64,000 nucleotides of DNA from contig JANCRA010000001.1 of assembly GCA_024362935.1 (NCBI GenBank), positions 50,069,501 through 50,133,500 of the forward strand, in the 5' to 3' direction. The DNA comes from Setophaga petechia. Its lineage: Eukaryota > Chordata > Aves > Passeriformes > Parulidae. The notes under the pieces were generated by a model that saw nothing but the letters and a program-made list of their open reading frames with translations, did no database searches and was not told the DNA's origin. Positions 25,985-38,166 of the stretch are shown in pieces. Position numbers and translations under genes: made by a program. Position 1 is the stretch's first letter. Every line of letters starts with the position of its first letter.

Positions 25985-26062
25985 TACACAACTCACACCA
26001 TTCTTCCAGTTGAAAGAGACCTTTGCTGGTCACATAGTTCCCCCTCTTGCTCAAAGCCACTT
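25985..26062 (-). mobile_element. CR1 LINE 3'-tail fragment, minus strand
   Basis: Read on the minus strand, the segment matches the CR1 3' untranslated pattern from memory: a GAGCAAGAGG-type start, then the equivalent of GACCAGCAAAGGTCTCTTTC and AACTGGAAGAATGG. This corresponds to the conserved CR1 stretch in which the 'GATGACCT...AGGTCCCTTCCAACC' motif precedes the terminal octamers. The octamers themselves are not recognisable on the left side, so the copy is old or truncated at its very end. The outer boundary is approximate. Confidence 0.6.
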
Positions 26063-26380
26063 GTAAACAATGAATTTTGACTTAACCACCCCTAAATTAA
26101 AATTTCCATAGAGTAAGGGCAGACCATTGGATGATTATTTCTAGATCAGAAAATAACGCTGCAGTAAATGTTTGTACAAAGCTTAACTAAATGCCTAGGG
26201 ATTCATATTCCAATTTTAATTTAATCAGAACATAATGCTGAAGCACACAGTTACAGTTACCTTTTCAGCTCAGCTCATAGTTTGACTAGAGATCATTTAT
26301 TTAAAAAAAAAAAAAAAACGCTCTGTGGTTTCACAAAAAACAATGTTAATGCTAAAAAGAAATATATGACAATGAACAAT
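26063..26380. other. Noncoding spacer with a poly(A) run
   Basis: A run of 16 A lies at 26303-26318. Nothing else is recognised between the CR1 tail and the next LTR. Confidence 0.65.
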
Positions 26381-26967
26381 AGTGCTGGTTTTGGCTGGAG
26401 TAGAGTTAATTTTCTTCACAGTGCCTGGCATGGGGCTACTTTTTGAATTTGTGCAGAACATAGGTTCAATAATATAGGAATATTCGTGCTACTGCTGAGC
26501 AGAGCTGAAACAGACTCAGGGCCTTTTCTGGTTCTTGTACTGCCATGCTGAAGGGCAACTGGAGGGCACAGGAAGCTGGAAGGAGACCCAGACAGGACAG
26601 GTGACCCAAAGTGACCAAAGGGATATTCCACATCCTATGATGCCATGGTCAGTGCATAAAGAGGGAGGAAGAAAGAGAAAGGGGAGGACATTTGGAGGGA
26701 TGGTGTTTGTCTTCACAAGCCACCATTACACGTGCTGAGGCCCTGCTCTCCTGGGGATGGCTGAACACCTGCCTGCCCATGGCAGGCAAAGAATAACTCC
26801 TTGGTTTGCTTTGCTTGCATGTGTGGCTTTTGCTTTATCTATTGAACTGCCTGTATCTCAACCCATGAGTTTTCTGTCTTTGCCCTTCTGATTCTCTCCC
26901 TGATCCCACTGGTGAGGAACCGGGTGAGTGGCTGTGTGGTTTGCTGGCTGGGGTTAAAAAATTATAA
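26381..26967 (+). mobile_element. Solo LTR of an avian ERVL-like endogenous retrovirus
   Basis: The sequence follows, from start to end, the pattern I recall for an abundant songbird ERVL-type LTR. It opens with a GTGCTGGTTTTGGCTGG start and an AGTTAATTTTCTTCACAG block. A TGACCAAAGGGATATTCCA block (around 26610-26630) and a degenerate TATA box CATAAAG (26655-26661) follow. Next come a GGATGGCTGAACACCTGCC block (26755-26775) and a TTTGCTTTATCTATTGAACTG block (26829-26850), where ATTGAA replaces the usual ATTAAA-type signal. A GGCTGGGGTTAAA end closes the element. Both termini are eroded: the start reads AG rather than TG, and the CCACGACA-type end is lost in an A-rich run. It is therefore older than the LTR at 24649. 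A possible 5-bp duplication (ACAAT/AAAAT) is too weak to claim. No retroviral coding sequence adjoins it. Confidence 0.8.
26655..26661 (+). promoter_or_regulatory. Degenerate TATA-like box of the ERVL-type LTR
   Basis: CATAAAG occupies the position where this LTR family, as I recall it, has TATAAAG. The change and the lost LTR ends suggest it no longer works as a promoter, but that is inference. Confidence 0.4.
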
Positions 26968-28491
26968 AAATGTTTGAACTTTGGACTTTTCTCCCTCTTG
27001 CAACGCTCAGATCTATTCACATGCCTAGAAAGTGCAGATCTGCAATGTCTGCTTTGCCACACTACATAAATCCTTCCACATACATAAATACTTCCACAAT
27101 ACTGTACATTATTTCCTGTAATTGTCACTGTCAGAAATATCCCAGCAAGCCAAACTCATTTTCCTATTTTTAAGGGGTGAATATGAAACTTGTACAAATC
27201 ACCATAAATGTGCTTACTAGTGCCAGTTTTGATGTGATTACATTACAGGTCTGACCAAAAGTCACTGGAGGTTTTTCTCATCCTAAAGTATATTCTTCTT
27301 GTGTAAGCTCAAGCACAGTATAGAGCCTTCTCTGAATCAATTAGTTGTCCACATGAAGGCAGGTACAATCCACAAGGTAGGAGAATAATTGTAAAAGTTT
27401 CCATTAAATTAAATGAATTTAAATGTTATTTGTAACAAATGATATATGTAGCAAGCATTAATAACTCATTAATAAAAATGAGTTATTACACTAATTGAAT
27501 GGTTCTATTAGGAATGTGGATTAGTCTTAAAAAATAGTTATCTACAAATTAAAGTAATCATATGATTATTCACAAAGATGACCGATAGGCAAGAAAGAAA
27601 AGGATGGTTACTAGAAGATGAAATATGGTCCCCTTGTCAGGGCTCCTGGACCTAACTGGTAAATGCTCACATTAAAACAAAGCACTGCTGCAGGGGTGTG
27701 GGGATGAGATAGGCAAGGAGGTAGAAAACATTATCATCCTTAACCAGTAGAAAAAAATGAAAAAGATTGGATACAAGTTCTTCTCTTATGCCCAAAGCTG
27801 AAGCAAACTGTTATTTGATGAAGATTTTGTTGCTGAGTGTATGTTAATTTGTATCACCTTCAAACACAAGACTCCTTTTTTCAGTCTGTTGATTCAGCTT
27901 CTTTACAAAAGCAAATTAAAATATAAATAAAACACATCCTACACAAAAAAGGGGACATGACTCTAGATACATTTCATTTTGATTTTTCTTTTACAGGCAG
28001 CATGACAAGCTCTCAGAATTTAATTTCCAATTGCCTGGTAGTAAACATCTTGATTTCTCAGCTCCCAAAGAAAGTTATCTTTTCTGACTGTTCTTTTCCC
28101 TTAAAAAGAAAATCTTTCTTTTTTTGTTTCCAAATTGTGCAGATGGGAGTACCTTGCCAGTTAAACCTTACAAATAATAATAATTATAAAAATCCCATTA
28201 GGAAAATTAAAACCACAAAAAATTTTTATGATTCCTGTATCTAAACCACAGTCTGATTAATCTGCTCATACTTTGATCCACTTTTTCAACATATGAACTT
28301 TTCAATTGATACAATAAAAAATTATTCTTTGTTGAACAGATGGTCAGTCACAAAAGTTTGCTTTAGATTTAGCTTTGCTAACTGTTTCTTGTCTTTGTTC
28401 TCATGTAATTGTATATATATGTGTGAGTTAATTTGACCAATATTCACCTGACTAATACAGTATTTCACCTTTCCTGGCATGTCCAGATGCA
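26968..28491. other. Noncoding AT-rich DNA with a hairpin
   Basis: No gene is recognised. The stretch contains the perfect 12-bp hairpin at 27459-27488, an AAT-rich run near 28173-28183 and a short TATATATATGTGTG run near 28412-28425. The 95-codon plus-strand frame at 27957-28244 has no recognisable content. Confidence 0.65.
27459..27488. repeat. Perfect 12-bp stem hairpin
   Basis: TAATAACTCATT (27459-27470) and AATGAGTTATTA (27477-27488) are exact reverse complements around the loop AATAAA. The stem is AT-rich and could arise by chance or template switching. The AATAAA in the loop is probably coincidental. Confidence 0.8.
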
Positions 28492-29471
28492 GGTCAGGGA
28501 TAAGTGGAACCCCTCAGGGGTCAACTGGGACTAGTACTGTTGAATACCTTCGTTAAAAAAGGTGGGGTTGAGTGCACCCTGAGCAGGTTTGCAGAGGACA
28601 CCAAGCTGAGTGGGGCATTTGACATGCCTGAAGAACAGGACAGCATCCAGAGGGACCTGGACAAGCTTGAGAAGTGGGCCCAGGGGAATCCCACTTTAAC
28701 AAGAGCACGTATCAGGTGCTGCACCTGGGTCAAGTCAATCCCCAGTACCATCCTGGAGGATGAACACATCAGAGCAGCCCTGCCCAGAAGGACTTGGGGT
28801 GCTGGGGGATGAGAGACTGGACATGATCCAGCAATGCACACCTACAGTTCAGAAAGCCAAATGTATCCTGGGCTGCATCCAGAGCAGTGTGGGCAGCAGG
28901 GGAGGGAGGGGATTCTGTCTCTCTGCTCTGCTTAGACATCACCTGCAGGGCTGCTGCACCTCTGCTCTGGGGTCCCAGCACAGAGACATGGACTGGGATT
29001 GGGTCCAGAGGACAGTCACCAAGACAATCAGAGGGATGGAGCATCTCTCCTAAGAGGAAAGGCTGAGAGAGTTGGGTTATTCAGCCTGGAGAGGAGAAGG
29101 CTCCATGGAGACCTTATAGCAACCTTCAAGTACCTAAGGAGGGCCTGCAAGAAAGAAGGGGACAGATCACAGCAGGGCCTGCTGCAATAGGACAAGGGGT
29201 AATGCTTTTAAACTGAAGGAAGGTCACAATGAGGGTTAGGTTAGATACAAGGAAGAAGTTTTTTTACAATAATGGAAAACAGTGGCACAAGCTGCCCAAA
29301 GAAGTTGTGGATATCTCACACGTGGAAACAATCTTGACCAGGTTGGATGGGGCTCTGAGCAACCTGTTGAAACTTCTGATCCTGTTGAAGATGTTCCTGC
29401 TCATTGTAGGGGAATTGGACTGGATGGCCTTTAAAGGTCCCTTCCAATCCAAACAATTCTATGATTCTATA
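28492..29471 (+). mobile_element. CR1 LINE, 5'-truncated copy with complete 3' end
   Basis: About 980 bp, plus strand. It enters the CR1 reverse-transcriptase frame just at the 'CCTCAGGGG' (P-Q-G) region near 28510. It continues through the palm motif, which reads FAEDTKL here where active CR1 has FADDTKL, so one catalytic Asp is changed to Glu. The IQRDLDKLEKWA block and the later ERRRLHGDLIATFKYL-type block (around 29090-29140) follow, then the 3' UTR. The copy ends GGATGGCCTTTAAAGGTCCC...CCAATCC and the octamers ATTCTATG ATTCTATA (29456-29471), the hallmark CR1 terminus. The frame is broken by several shifts and stops. 5' truncation with an intact 3' end is the normal result of target-primed reverse transcription. 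No target duplication is evident, as is usual for CR1. Confidence 0.93.
28504..28812 (+). pseudogene. Decayed CR1 ORF2 (C-terminal reverse transcriptase part)
   Basis: The longest surviving in-frame piece of the CR1 copy, 102 codons. It begins after the P-Q-G block, includes the altered catalytic box (FAED instead of FADD) and the IQRDLDKLEKWA helix, then loses frame before the usual C-terminal block. The piece has no start codon of its own; the first ATG is incidental. It is nonfunctional as a polymerase. Confidence 0.75.
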
Positions 29472-32400
29472 TAATATAGGGATATCCATCAGCTTTTTAC
29501 AGAGGCATTTTAGCACAGTTTTCAAGAACACCTTATTTGTTTACGGAATTTATTGCAAAAACCCCACAAACCCACAACACAGCTGCAGGGTTACCAACCT
29601 GTGTGGGGCTATTACTATTTTCCTCTTCCTATTTGATTTTATACTTCCTTCAGTGTGAGGGCTGGCACACCTTTCAGACACACACTCTATTCCATTTGAG
29701 TCTGTCCCTTCCCCAACATTTATCTAAAATTAACCAGTTGAACACTATTTTTTTCAACCTCATACAAAAGTATTTTCAAAACAAGTGAATGCCTTGTAAC
29801 TACATTAAAACATTTTGAACATAACTCAATCCCCTGCCTCTGTTGCTTGTCAGATGCCCTGATATCTCATTAATGCATATTTTCCTAAGAATACCATGCT
29901 GCATGCTTCACACAAAGCATATGTGGCACAACAAAAGATAATTTGGCACAAATAATTTCTTCTTCCTTCCCACACTCCGCAATTGAACTAATATTTTTAT
30001 GCAGTCCCAAAATGGAAAAGTCTTTTTAGCACTTAATATATTAAAATTCACTACTCTCATTAGATCTGCTGCTAGTATACATGCAATAATAAATTCCAAC
30101 TTTTTACTGAATGGACAGTAGGATATGAAGGGAAAAAGGGTACCTATTTTACTAAGATTTATCAATGAAACATGAAATAAGAGAAAACTATAGGTGTGGA
30201 TAAAAATGAAGTACCAGAAGAAATGGACAAACCTGGGAGGAGGTGATGGCCGAGGAGTCTGCTGCTCTTACTAGAATCAAAAACAATGCTAAGTCAAGAG
30301 CTCAGATACAGTTTATGGGCGATGACGTGTGGGAATTACTTATAATAAACGTAGGTTGAAACATGACTGAAAGTAAGACAGATGATATTTCTACTTGGAA
30401 CGCCAAACTGCCGTGGACATTTTGGGTTTTGGTTTGAATATCTTTGCAATTCTCATTTGATTAGAAGTCTGTGCAGCCAGAGACATATTCAAGCTGTTGA
30501 GACTTCTAACTGAAATTTCATAACTTCCCAAATCACAGGGATAACCACTACAAAACAGAGGAGATTAGATATGGAAAAAAAAGAGCAACTATTGAAAAGG
30601 AGGTTATTAAACACTGTAGAATTCAAACCTGATTGACAAGGCAAGAAGTTACAAGGTTTTGTTTTTTTTTTTTTTAGCCTTGAGGCTACTATCAAGGAAA
30701 GTTCACCAGCTATTTAGTACAGAATATCAGCTATGATGAATGAAACTGTCCTAGAGTGAATGTTATAATAACAAACATGGGTTTTCAAAATGCTTTCCCT
30801 CTCCTTTCAGAGAATGTCTACTATGATGAGAAGAAAGTACTACCAAGAACATGAAGAATAAACACAGCCACTTGTCTAGGGGTTCAAGGCATATTTTTTC
30901 TGTCTCCCAAATTAACAAACATATAAATTAATAAAAAGAAATCAAAGGGAAAAAACCTTACTCATCCTTTAACTTTCAATATGCTCTATGCCTTAGAATT
31001 CAAAAGTTACTTGTGTAAAGTGTATTTGTCATCCTATCAAAGAACTTGCCCTTGAGTACATCTTATTAATATGCATCTTATCAAAACAAGTGATTTGCTA
31101 GTATAAACAAAAAATTTATTATCACTACAAAAACTATTTAAAAGCTGCCAAGACATAATTAACAGTAACTAATGTTACATTTAGAAATCAAACTCTCCTT
31201 TGCATATTATCCAGTCCTAATGATGCACCTTCAAACAGAGATCCCTTTTTTACAGAATTGCTTATTTTGAAGTTAAAATCTCATGATTAAAATTGTTTAT
31301 TTCACTACTCATTAAAAAACATTTTTGAGAATTAAAAATTATTGGGAATTTTATGGCACACAGCACTTCAACATTTTGGCAAATGACTCCATCATTAACT
31401 TGCAGGGAAGAGAGGTGCAGCTCTAACTGTACTTTGAATAACTTTAAATATTTGTATACACACACACACAAGACTTCTCATGGCAACCCATACCACCCAA
31501 ACAGGAATGTTCTTTTTCTCCAGCAGAATATATAACACCTGCTCACTACTTCCTGAGTCAGACATACAGCAGGAAAAATTTTACACTGTCCTTGCCTTGA
31601 AAAGCTCTTCAACTTCTTTTTCACTAACTCAAAAAGACTCTGACATAAAAAAGGCAGAGAACACATGATGAAGAGGTAACACTTGCCAAGAAACCAGATT
31701 TATTAAGTAACCCTTCTCTGCCCTCTTCATGGTACCTACAGTCACAGAAGGAAGGGTGGATGGGAAAATAATCTACAGTGTACAGACAGGGCAGGGGCAA
31801 AGAAGTAGATTTCAAAGTGCTGTTGACTTTCAAATTCAACTCACCTCCAGGACTTTTAAATCCTCACAAAATCCAGAAGAGATAGAGAAAAAAAATTAAA
31901 AAAAAAAAAAGAAGAAAGTCCAAGAAGGAATTAAAGTGATTAAAGTATGAAAGTCCTCCAGTTTCCACCATGTCAGTGGAGCTTCATCCTACTGTGAAGC
32001 ATATGAGAGGACAAACTCAAACAGAAACCAGAATTGCCCAGTAAATAAATGTTACATGGTACATGGAGGTAACTTCAGTAACAAAAGCCCCAAAGCCCCA
32101 GTAAATATTCAATGCAGGAACCAAAGGAAAAAAGCACAAGACAGGTCAAGAAAAGATGAGTTCAAAGTTTTTTGAGATCAGCAAAGAAACACATCACCCA
32201 CTCGAATATAAGCAAGAAAACCAGTGGAAAAGCAATCTGAAAAGCAGAATCACTTGAGTTTGTTGACCCTGCAGCAACTGATACAGTCAAAATAGACATG
32301 GAGAATGGGAACTGAAGAGCTGTAGCTCAGAATGTCACTCATTTCCTGTTTTCTTGTGCTTTACAAATACGGATGAGGCCGCCAAGGTCTTCCTTGTGCT

Positions 32401-35400
32401 CCCACAGAGAACCTGGGCTGTGTGCAGGATCAAGAGGTGGAAGGCTAATGTACTGACCTGCACCACTGGTGCACCACTTCCATACAAATCTTCACAGGTC
32501 TCATTTGAATAACTGTGCCTAGCTAAGCCAGTGCTAGTTAAAATCTGCCAAAACCAATTAATGAATAAAGATGCTGCTATAGCAACAGCATCTGATTTTC
32601 CAATTAGTAATAATTGCTGAAACACCTGCCATAAAATTTAAATACATTTGGATTGGGGGTCTCTGAAACAAACTTTGCTTTTAAGTTTCTTTTCTTTCTC
32701 TTTATTGAAGTTGACCTTTACCATGATAATGAAAGAGAAGGAAGTGCTCTTTTTGCTGTAACATAATACAGATAGATAAAGTATTATTTATTTTTAAGGG
32801 AGCCCCAAGAACATGTCCTAAAGTCTTAAACTAATTATCTATGCTGTGCTTAGATATTCCCAGGCAAGAAAAAAAAATCCAGATGGCACTCAGTTTACAA
32901 AGCAGAGCAGTACAATGAATGCAATACTGAAATACCACCTGTAGGATGGAAATGCTCTGACTCACAGAGGTAAAGGCAAAGCAGTAGCAGCAGTGCCACA
33001 GTACATTCAGAGCTATGGTATGCAGCAGTGCTACAGTAAGCAATTGTGGGATCAGGCACTGGAAATGGGACTCACATTTGCTCTGTGTTACATTTCAGAG
33101 ATTTTTAGCACTCTTTTGTATCAGCCACCACCCATCCACCCACTGGACTGAAGTCAGAAATCTAATGCCGATTTCCACTCTTAGACAGCACCGCATGAGA
33201 GTGCACATAGTCTCCCAGTACTTCAATTTTCTGTAGTTCAAAAATTTACCCTCGCTCTCCACCTGTGGAGTCACTAAACCCCAGGGCAACTATACAATCA
33301 AGTCCTTCCAGGTTCCAGTGAGGTAGAAGAAAGTGTGCCACTTTTTCCTCTGCAGAGAAATGATTGATCATACAACAGCGGAGCAATTCAGACTGTAAAA
33401 GACCAGCCACATACTAATTCCCTGCTTGTAAGAGCCTAAAATCACCCATAAGGATTCCCACTTAAGCCTCTTCAGAGACCCTAATCAGAGTGAACATAAG
33501 CAGTTAATCAGAAAGGCAAGTTTCCCAACAAATGTAAGAAATTCCCAAATGGCCAAGCCCAGCAGCGCTTCTTGAAACAGCAGCAGCAGTAACTGCAACA
33601 AACAGATGTTGTTGTTTCACACAGATAAGTTTTAACAAACACTTAAAGACATGGCTCAAAAACATTATTTCTGTACCACAACGGAATTTTAACTTGTTTT
33701 TTTTTTTTAATTATTACTGGAACAGGAAAGGAGAACAACAGTCATAAATGACAAATTTACACTTTAAGCAATATACACTGCTCATTGCATTTACATTTTT
33801 AAACTGGTTATGCCATCTGTTGGGACCAACACAAACAATTTGTAGACATTTTTTTTCCCCTGGGGGCTTTTTAGCTTATCAAAAATAAGCTGGATTTTTT
33901 TGTTCAATAACATGATCTAAGTAACTTTTTACAGAAGTGCCCTCTCAGTTACATGCTACTGTATCGTGCTTCTGAGTTTCAAATAATGTGTTAGCTTCAA
34001 TAATTTACATAAAATCATGCTGCTTGCCAAGTTGTTATTCCTGAACTCTAAGGGGGCATCTTTGGATAGAGGGACTTATCTAAAAATGACTATTTCATTA
34101 AGCAAGTCACTTTCACGTCACCTTTGAAAGACGCTGTCATAACAATACATTTTGAGATAACAGTTTCTGATAAAGGTTTTTCCAGCATGATGAATTATGC
34201 TCACACTCTGAATGCCTAGAAGTAAGATGTGCTCCTGTTAGATGTTTAAGCCATACTACAGCCCATAAGGTGCCATGGAAACTACTGGAAATCTTACCAT
34301 TGAAATGAATGCAAAATTGTGTCAAGATTGAAGAAAAGCCTTAGATGTTCCATTAATCAGCATAAGGGGCTGGTTTTTTTCCTTGATTTATTTCAGCCCC
34401 TGCAGAATTGGCTTTTCATCCTGATAGTACCTTCCAGGACTTCTATAAACATGTAGAACATGTAGACTAAAGAACAAACCCACCAACCCTCTGAACAGCC
34501 AACTAATCAAAACCATCCTATTTGCTATTACACAGCAACAAAATACATTGTTATTTCAGTTTATGACCAGATTATCATAGAAGGCCTTTCTCCTGTATTT
34601 CTAAATCAGGCAGAAAATTCAGTGTGCTTGAAATGAAGGAAGAACTCCTTCAACCCAAATTTTTGACAGTTTTTAATATCATTGCATTTATGAAACTATT
34701 TTTGGCTGTAAAAAACCAGAAATGTTTTCTGAACTTTCACACTGGTGCAGGCCATAAGGCCACCTGCTTTAAGCATTGGTAATCTCATTGACACTGATAA
34801 AATTATTCATGCTTTGAAAATTAAGTGATTAAGTATGTTCTTACAATTTTTTCCTGAACTGGACCTCCAGGTAAGAGGCTTAACACACTGAGCAGGCTGT
34901 GCACAGCTTTGACATTATGGACTCAGTTCTAAAACAGCTCAAGAAGTCAAGCATACTGTTTATCTCTGGTATTTTTTAACATGTTTTTCTTTCAGGGGGA
35001 CAAGTATGAATGGTGCTCCCTGAAAATGCCCAGGTTAGCATGAGAATTGAAGGGGCTAGAAGACAGGCAATTACTTCACAAAAGGACAGATCTACAAAGA
35101 ATTGACAACAGGCTACACTGCAGGGAATGAGCTGAGTTAAGGTTTGTACTGTGAATTAAGATTTAATGAGTCCCTGGGCAAGCTTTATCAAAGAAACTAA
35201 AGGGAAAAAAAAAAGACTGCTTGATCATGGATTAGCTAAATGAAACTGCTACGTATGTTAAAAATAAAATCTATCCAAGACAGAGTGACCTTGAACATTT
35301 AGCCATAGCCCCAGCCATCAGGAGGTAAAGTATTCTCTTATTTCAATGTAATGATGAATTGGCTGCAACAAAAACAAAACTACATTGTAAGAGTATTGCC

Positions 35401-37478
35401 AAATCAGAGGAGCATATTGGTAATATATGTTTTCTGATAATAAGAGATTGCAAATATGTTTTTTTTCTTTATGGAAAGGTTTAAAAAAAGGAACAACTTT
35501 TTAAAACAAGTATAATAATCAATTAAATGTATAAAAGTTTTAATAAACTTCCTTTTATTTTCTTATACCCTCACAGAAACAGTAATCTTAAATCAGCTGG
35601 GCACCATATCACATCCAACACATGACTACCAAGGATAATTATCTAAATGATGGTAAGAGTTCAGTGCACAAAGGGATTATTTTCCTTTGATAACTACACT
35701 GAGGAACTGGTTTTCAGGACAGAGCAAAGAGAGTTTATTGACTGAAGCAGATTTATCATAGGCATAAAGCAGTCATTTGAACAAAACATTTCAGTTTGTC
35801 ACAGAAGTAATTCCATTTCCTATTTCCAACCAGTGATAATTTCAAATGTAAGTGATGGTAAATTATTTGTGGAGTTGGGAACTACAGGTCTCAAAATTGC
35901 AAATTTGAGAACATTTTTCAACAGTTTTTCTTCTATATTAAACAAAAATGGATACAGAGGATAGTGGGGAACATTCTGTTCCCAACAAACTGAAGTCATC
36001 CATGTAAGATATAATCACAGCCCAGATTTCAAGTGCCATAATTGCTGACTAAGAACACAGCTAGTAAGGAGAAAAAGCATGATCCAATGTCTTCTGAAAA
36101 AGCTCATTGAATATTGCATGTTTCACAAAATAAATGCAAAAATGGCAATTTGATTCTTTTTAAGAGACGCAATGTTCTTCTCAATGTAAAAGTGCGGGAC
36201 AGAGAGTTCTCTTTGGGAAGGCAAAAAATTAAAAACACCTTTGTTTTTTGTTAATAGGATCACAGTCAAAGGCAAGGCCAGAGGCATAAACCTGATGAGA
36301 AGCATTAGAGCTTTTCCCCATGACTTGATGGAAGTCGTAGGAGTATCTCACCATGCTCAAGTCCAGATTAGACAGATCAGGGTCAATCCCCTTTTCTATT
36401 CCTCAGCAAGAATCATTAAGTTGCAATCAAGTCCTAGCAGTGGCAAGAATTTAAGGTCGTAGAAACATTTTTCAGAAGCAAAGTATTTAATCATTTTAAG
36501 AGAAGGTCCCTCACAAATTATTATGGAAAAGCGGATTTATAAAATGTACAATATAGCAACAAAGGTAACAAAGCTGTCAGAATCTTTACTTTTTCTACCC
36601 TCAGAGATTAGTTTTTCTATAGAAATGAGACCCTAAGAGATTAGCTTTCTTCTGAATTGAAGAAATATAAAATTTTAACATTACTGAAGCTACTTGTTGT
36701 ATAAGCATGGTGGTAATATAACTACTTGCCATAACTAGAGAAGAGCAATGCACTGAAAACACCAATCTATAAACACCACAAAAAGGTAGCAGTAAAGAAA
36801 GCAGATGTCTTCATAATTTAATGTAAAACAGTATAATCAGACTACAACTCTTAAATGATGCAAATTTTTCTACGACTCTTAAATGCTGTAAATTTTTCCC
36901 TCCTTCCCCTGCACTTACTTGAAATAGCTGAAAAAAAAGCTCATTTTTATTTGCTATGAGAACCATGGTCAGTAAGTAAAGACTTCGGGACCCCCACAAG
37001 ATACAGGCTACTAACAATAGTAAACAAAGAGCCCTTCCCTAAAATGATATGATCTCAAAAACAACAACATATTTACATTTCTCTATTCAGGAGACAAATT
37101 ATCAAGTGAACGATTCCCCCCCTAATTCTACTCATTCAATGCTAGAAAAATATTTTTTTTATGCAGTCTTCAAAAATCACAAAATATTTGTACATCAATA
37201 GAGGCAGTAAATCATGGCCTGGATCAAAGCAATTTGGCCTTTGGCTTCACCTTTTGCTTTCTCCTTCTTTTCATAATGCAGCTGCTAGCAGCTGCCCTTT
37301 ATTTCAATAAACTTTGGGTACATGTTCCCTATCAATCAACACAAAGACTCATTAAAGACAAACAAGATGGAAGAAAATCCAAGCAACACGAGAAAAATTC
37401 TGATCCAATGATGCCAGCAGCAAAACTTTTATTTCTGTGTGATCAGCACCATCGTCTCCAGGCAATTCCCCAGAGAGA
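29472..37478. other. Noncoding AT-rich DNA, no recognised gene
   Basis: About 8 kb without a recognisable exon or transposon. It holds a T-run at about 30662-30675, a short (AC)n run at 31458-31470, an A-rich tract near 31891-31910, and short stems such as AGCTTAT/ATAAGCT near 33871-33890. All open frames are under 105 codons. Confidence 0.65.
31458..31470. repeat. Short (AC)n microsatellite
   Basis: About six and a half AC units following TAT. It is too short to be called polymorphic with confidence. Confidence 0.7.
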
Positions 37479-37645
37479 GGTAAAGTGGTCTAATGGTTTC
37501 AACTCAAGTCAAGAAATGTGCAGAACTGCCAGATTTCAGGTATGACCCTGAGCAAGTCACACAGCTGCTCTCAATTTTCTCATTTGTAGCACACAGATAA
37601 GGAATCTGGCAAACATACCCTGCCATAAAATAGCTAAGCATGATT
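37479..37645 (+). mobile_element. Ancient MIR/CORE-type SINE relic
   Basis: The centre (about 37541-37590) reads TGACCCTGAGCAAGTCAC and then CTCAATTTTCTCATTTGTAG. This parallels the MIR core 'TGACCTTGGGCAAGTCAC...CTCAGTTTCCTCATCTGTAA'. Upstream, AAGTGGTCTAATGGTTTCAA fits the tRNA-derived head ('TAGTGGTTAAGAGCA'), and CAGAACTGCC fits 'CAGACTGCC'. Downstream, GATAAGG...ACATACCCTGCC fits the 'GATAATAATACCTACC' tail. About 20 bases between the head and the core appear deleted. Birds keep only a few such old copies, and a retained one may have been exapted, but that is not shown. Boundaries are approximate. Confidence 0.6.
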
Positions 37646-38153
37646 ATTGATTTTTGCCTTATGAAAGGCAACAGTACAGAACTCAACTGAAGAACACTGT
37701 ATCCCAGAGCTAGTAGGCAGGAGAATCTGGGAAGAAGGTGATTGTCTACTTTTATAATTATTGATTTTTATAGGGTACATATCACTTTATTACCTTGACA
37801 CTCTTTAAATATGGAGCTTCTTAAGGAATTAACAAACCAAATACAAGAAGAAATGGACCTTACATAAAGGTAAGGTCACATATCTGCTGGTAGCAGACCT
37901 GTTTTAAATTACAAAAATGAAAGAAATGCTATTAAGTACACTAAATGCCAGAGACTCCTGAGTGTTTAAACTTAATTAGAGGAAGACTTTGTTTTTGTAA
38001 CATTCTGAATCTAAGAGACTTCATAGTTAGTTGAATACCTACAAATAAAAATCACCATAGAATTCTAAATTCTAAAAATGCGAAAAATTGAAAGAGGCTT
38101 TTTTTTGTGTACATCCTGTTGGGGAGATCTGTAAAGTACAGCTAAGCACCCTC

Positions 38154-38166
38154 ATATATATATATA
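38154..38166. repeat. (AT)n microsatellite
   Basis: Six and a half uninterrupted AT units, followed by an A-run. Confidence 0.75.
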
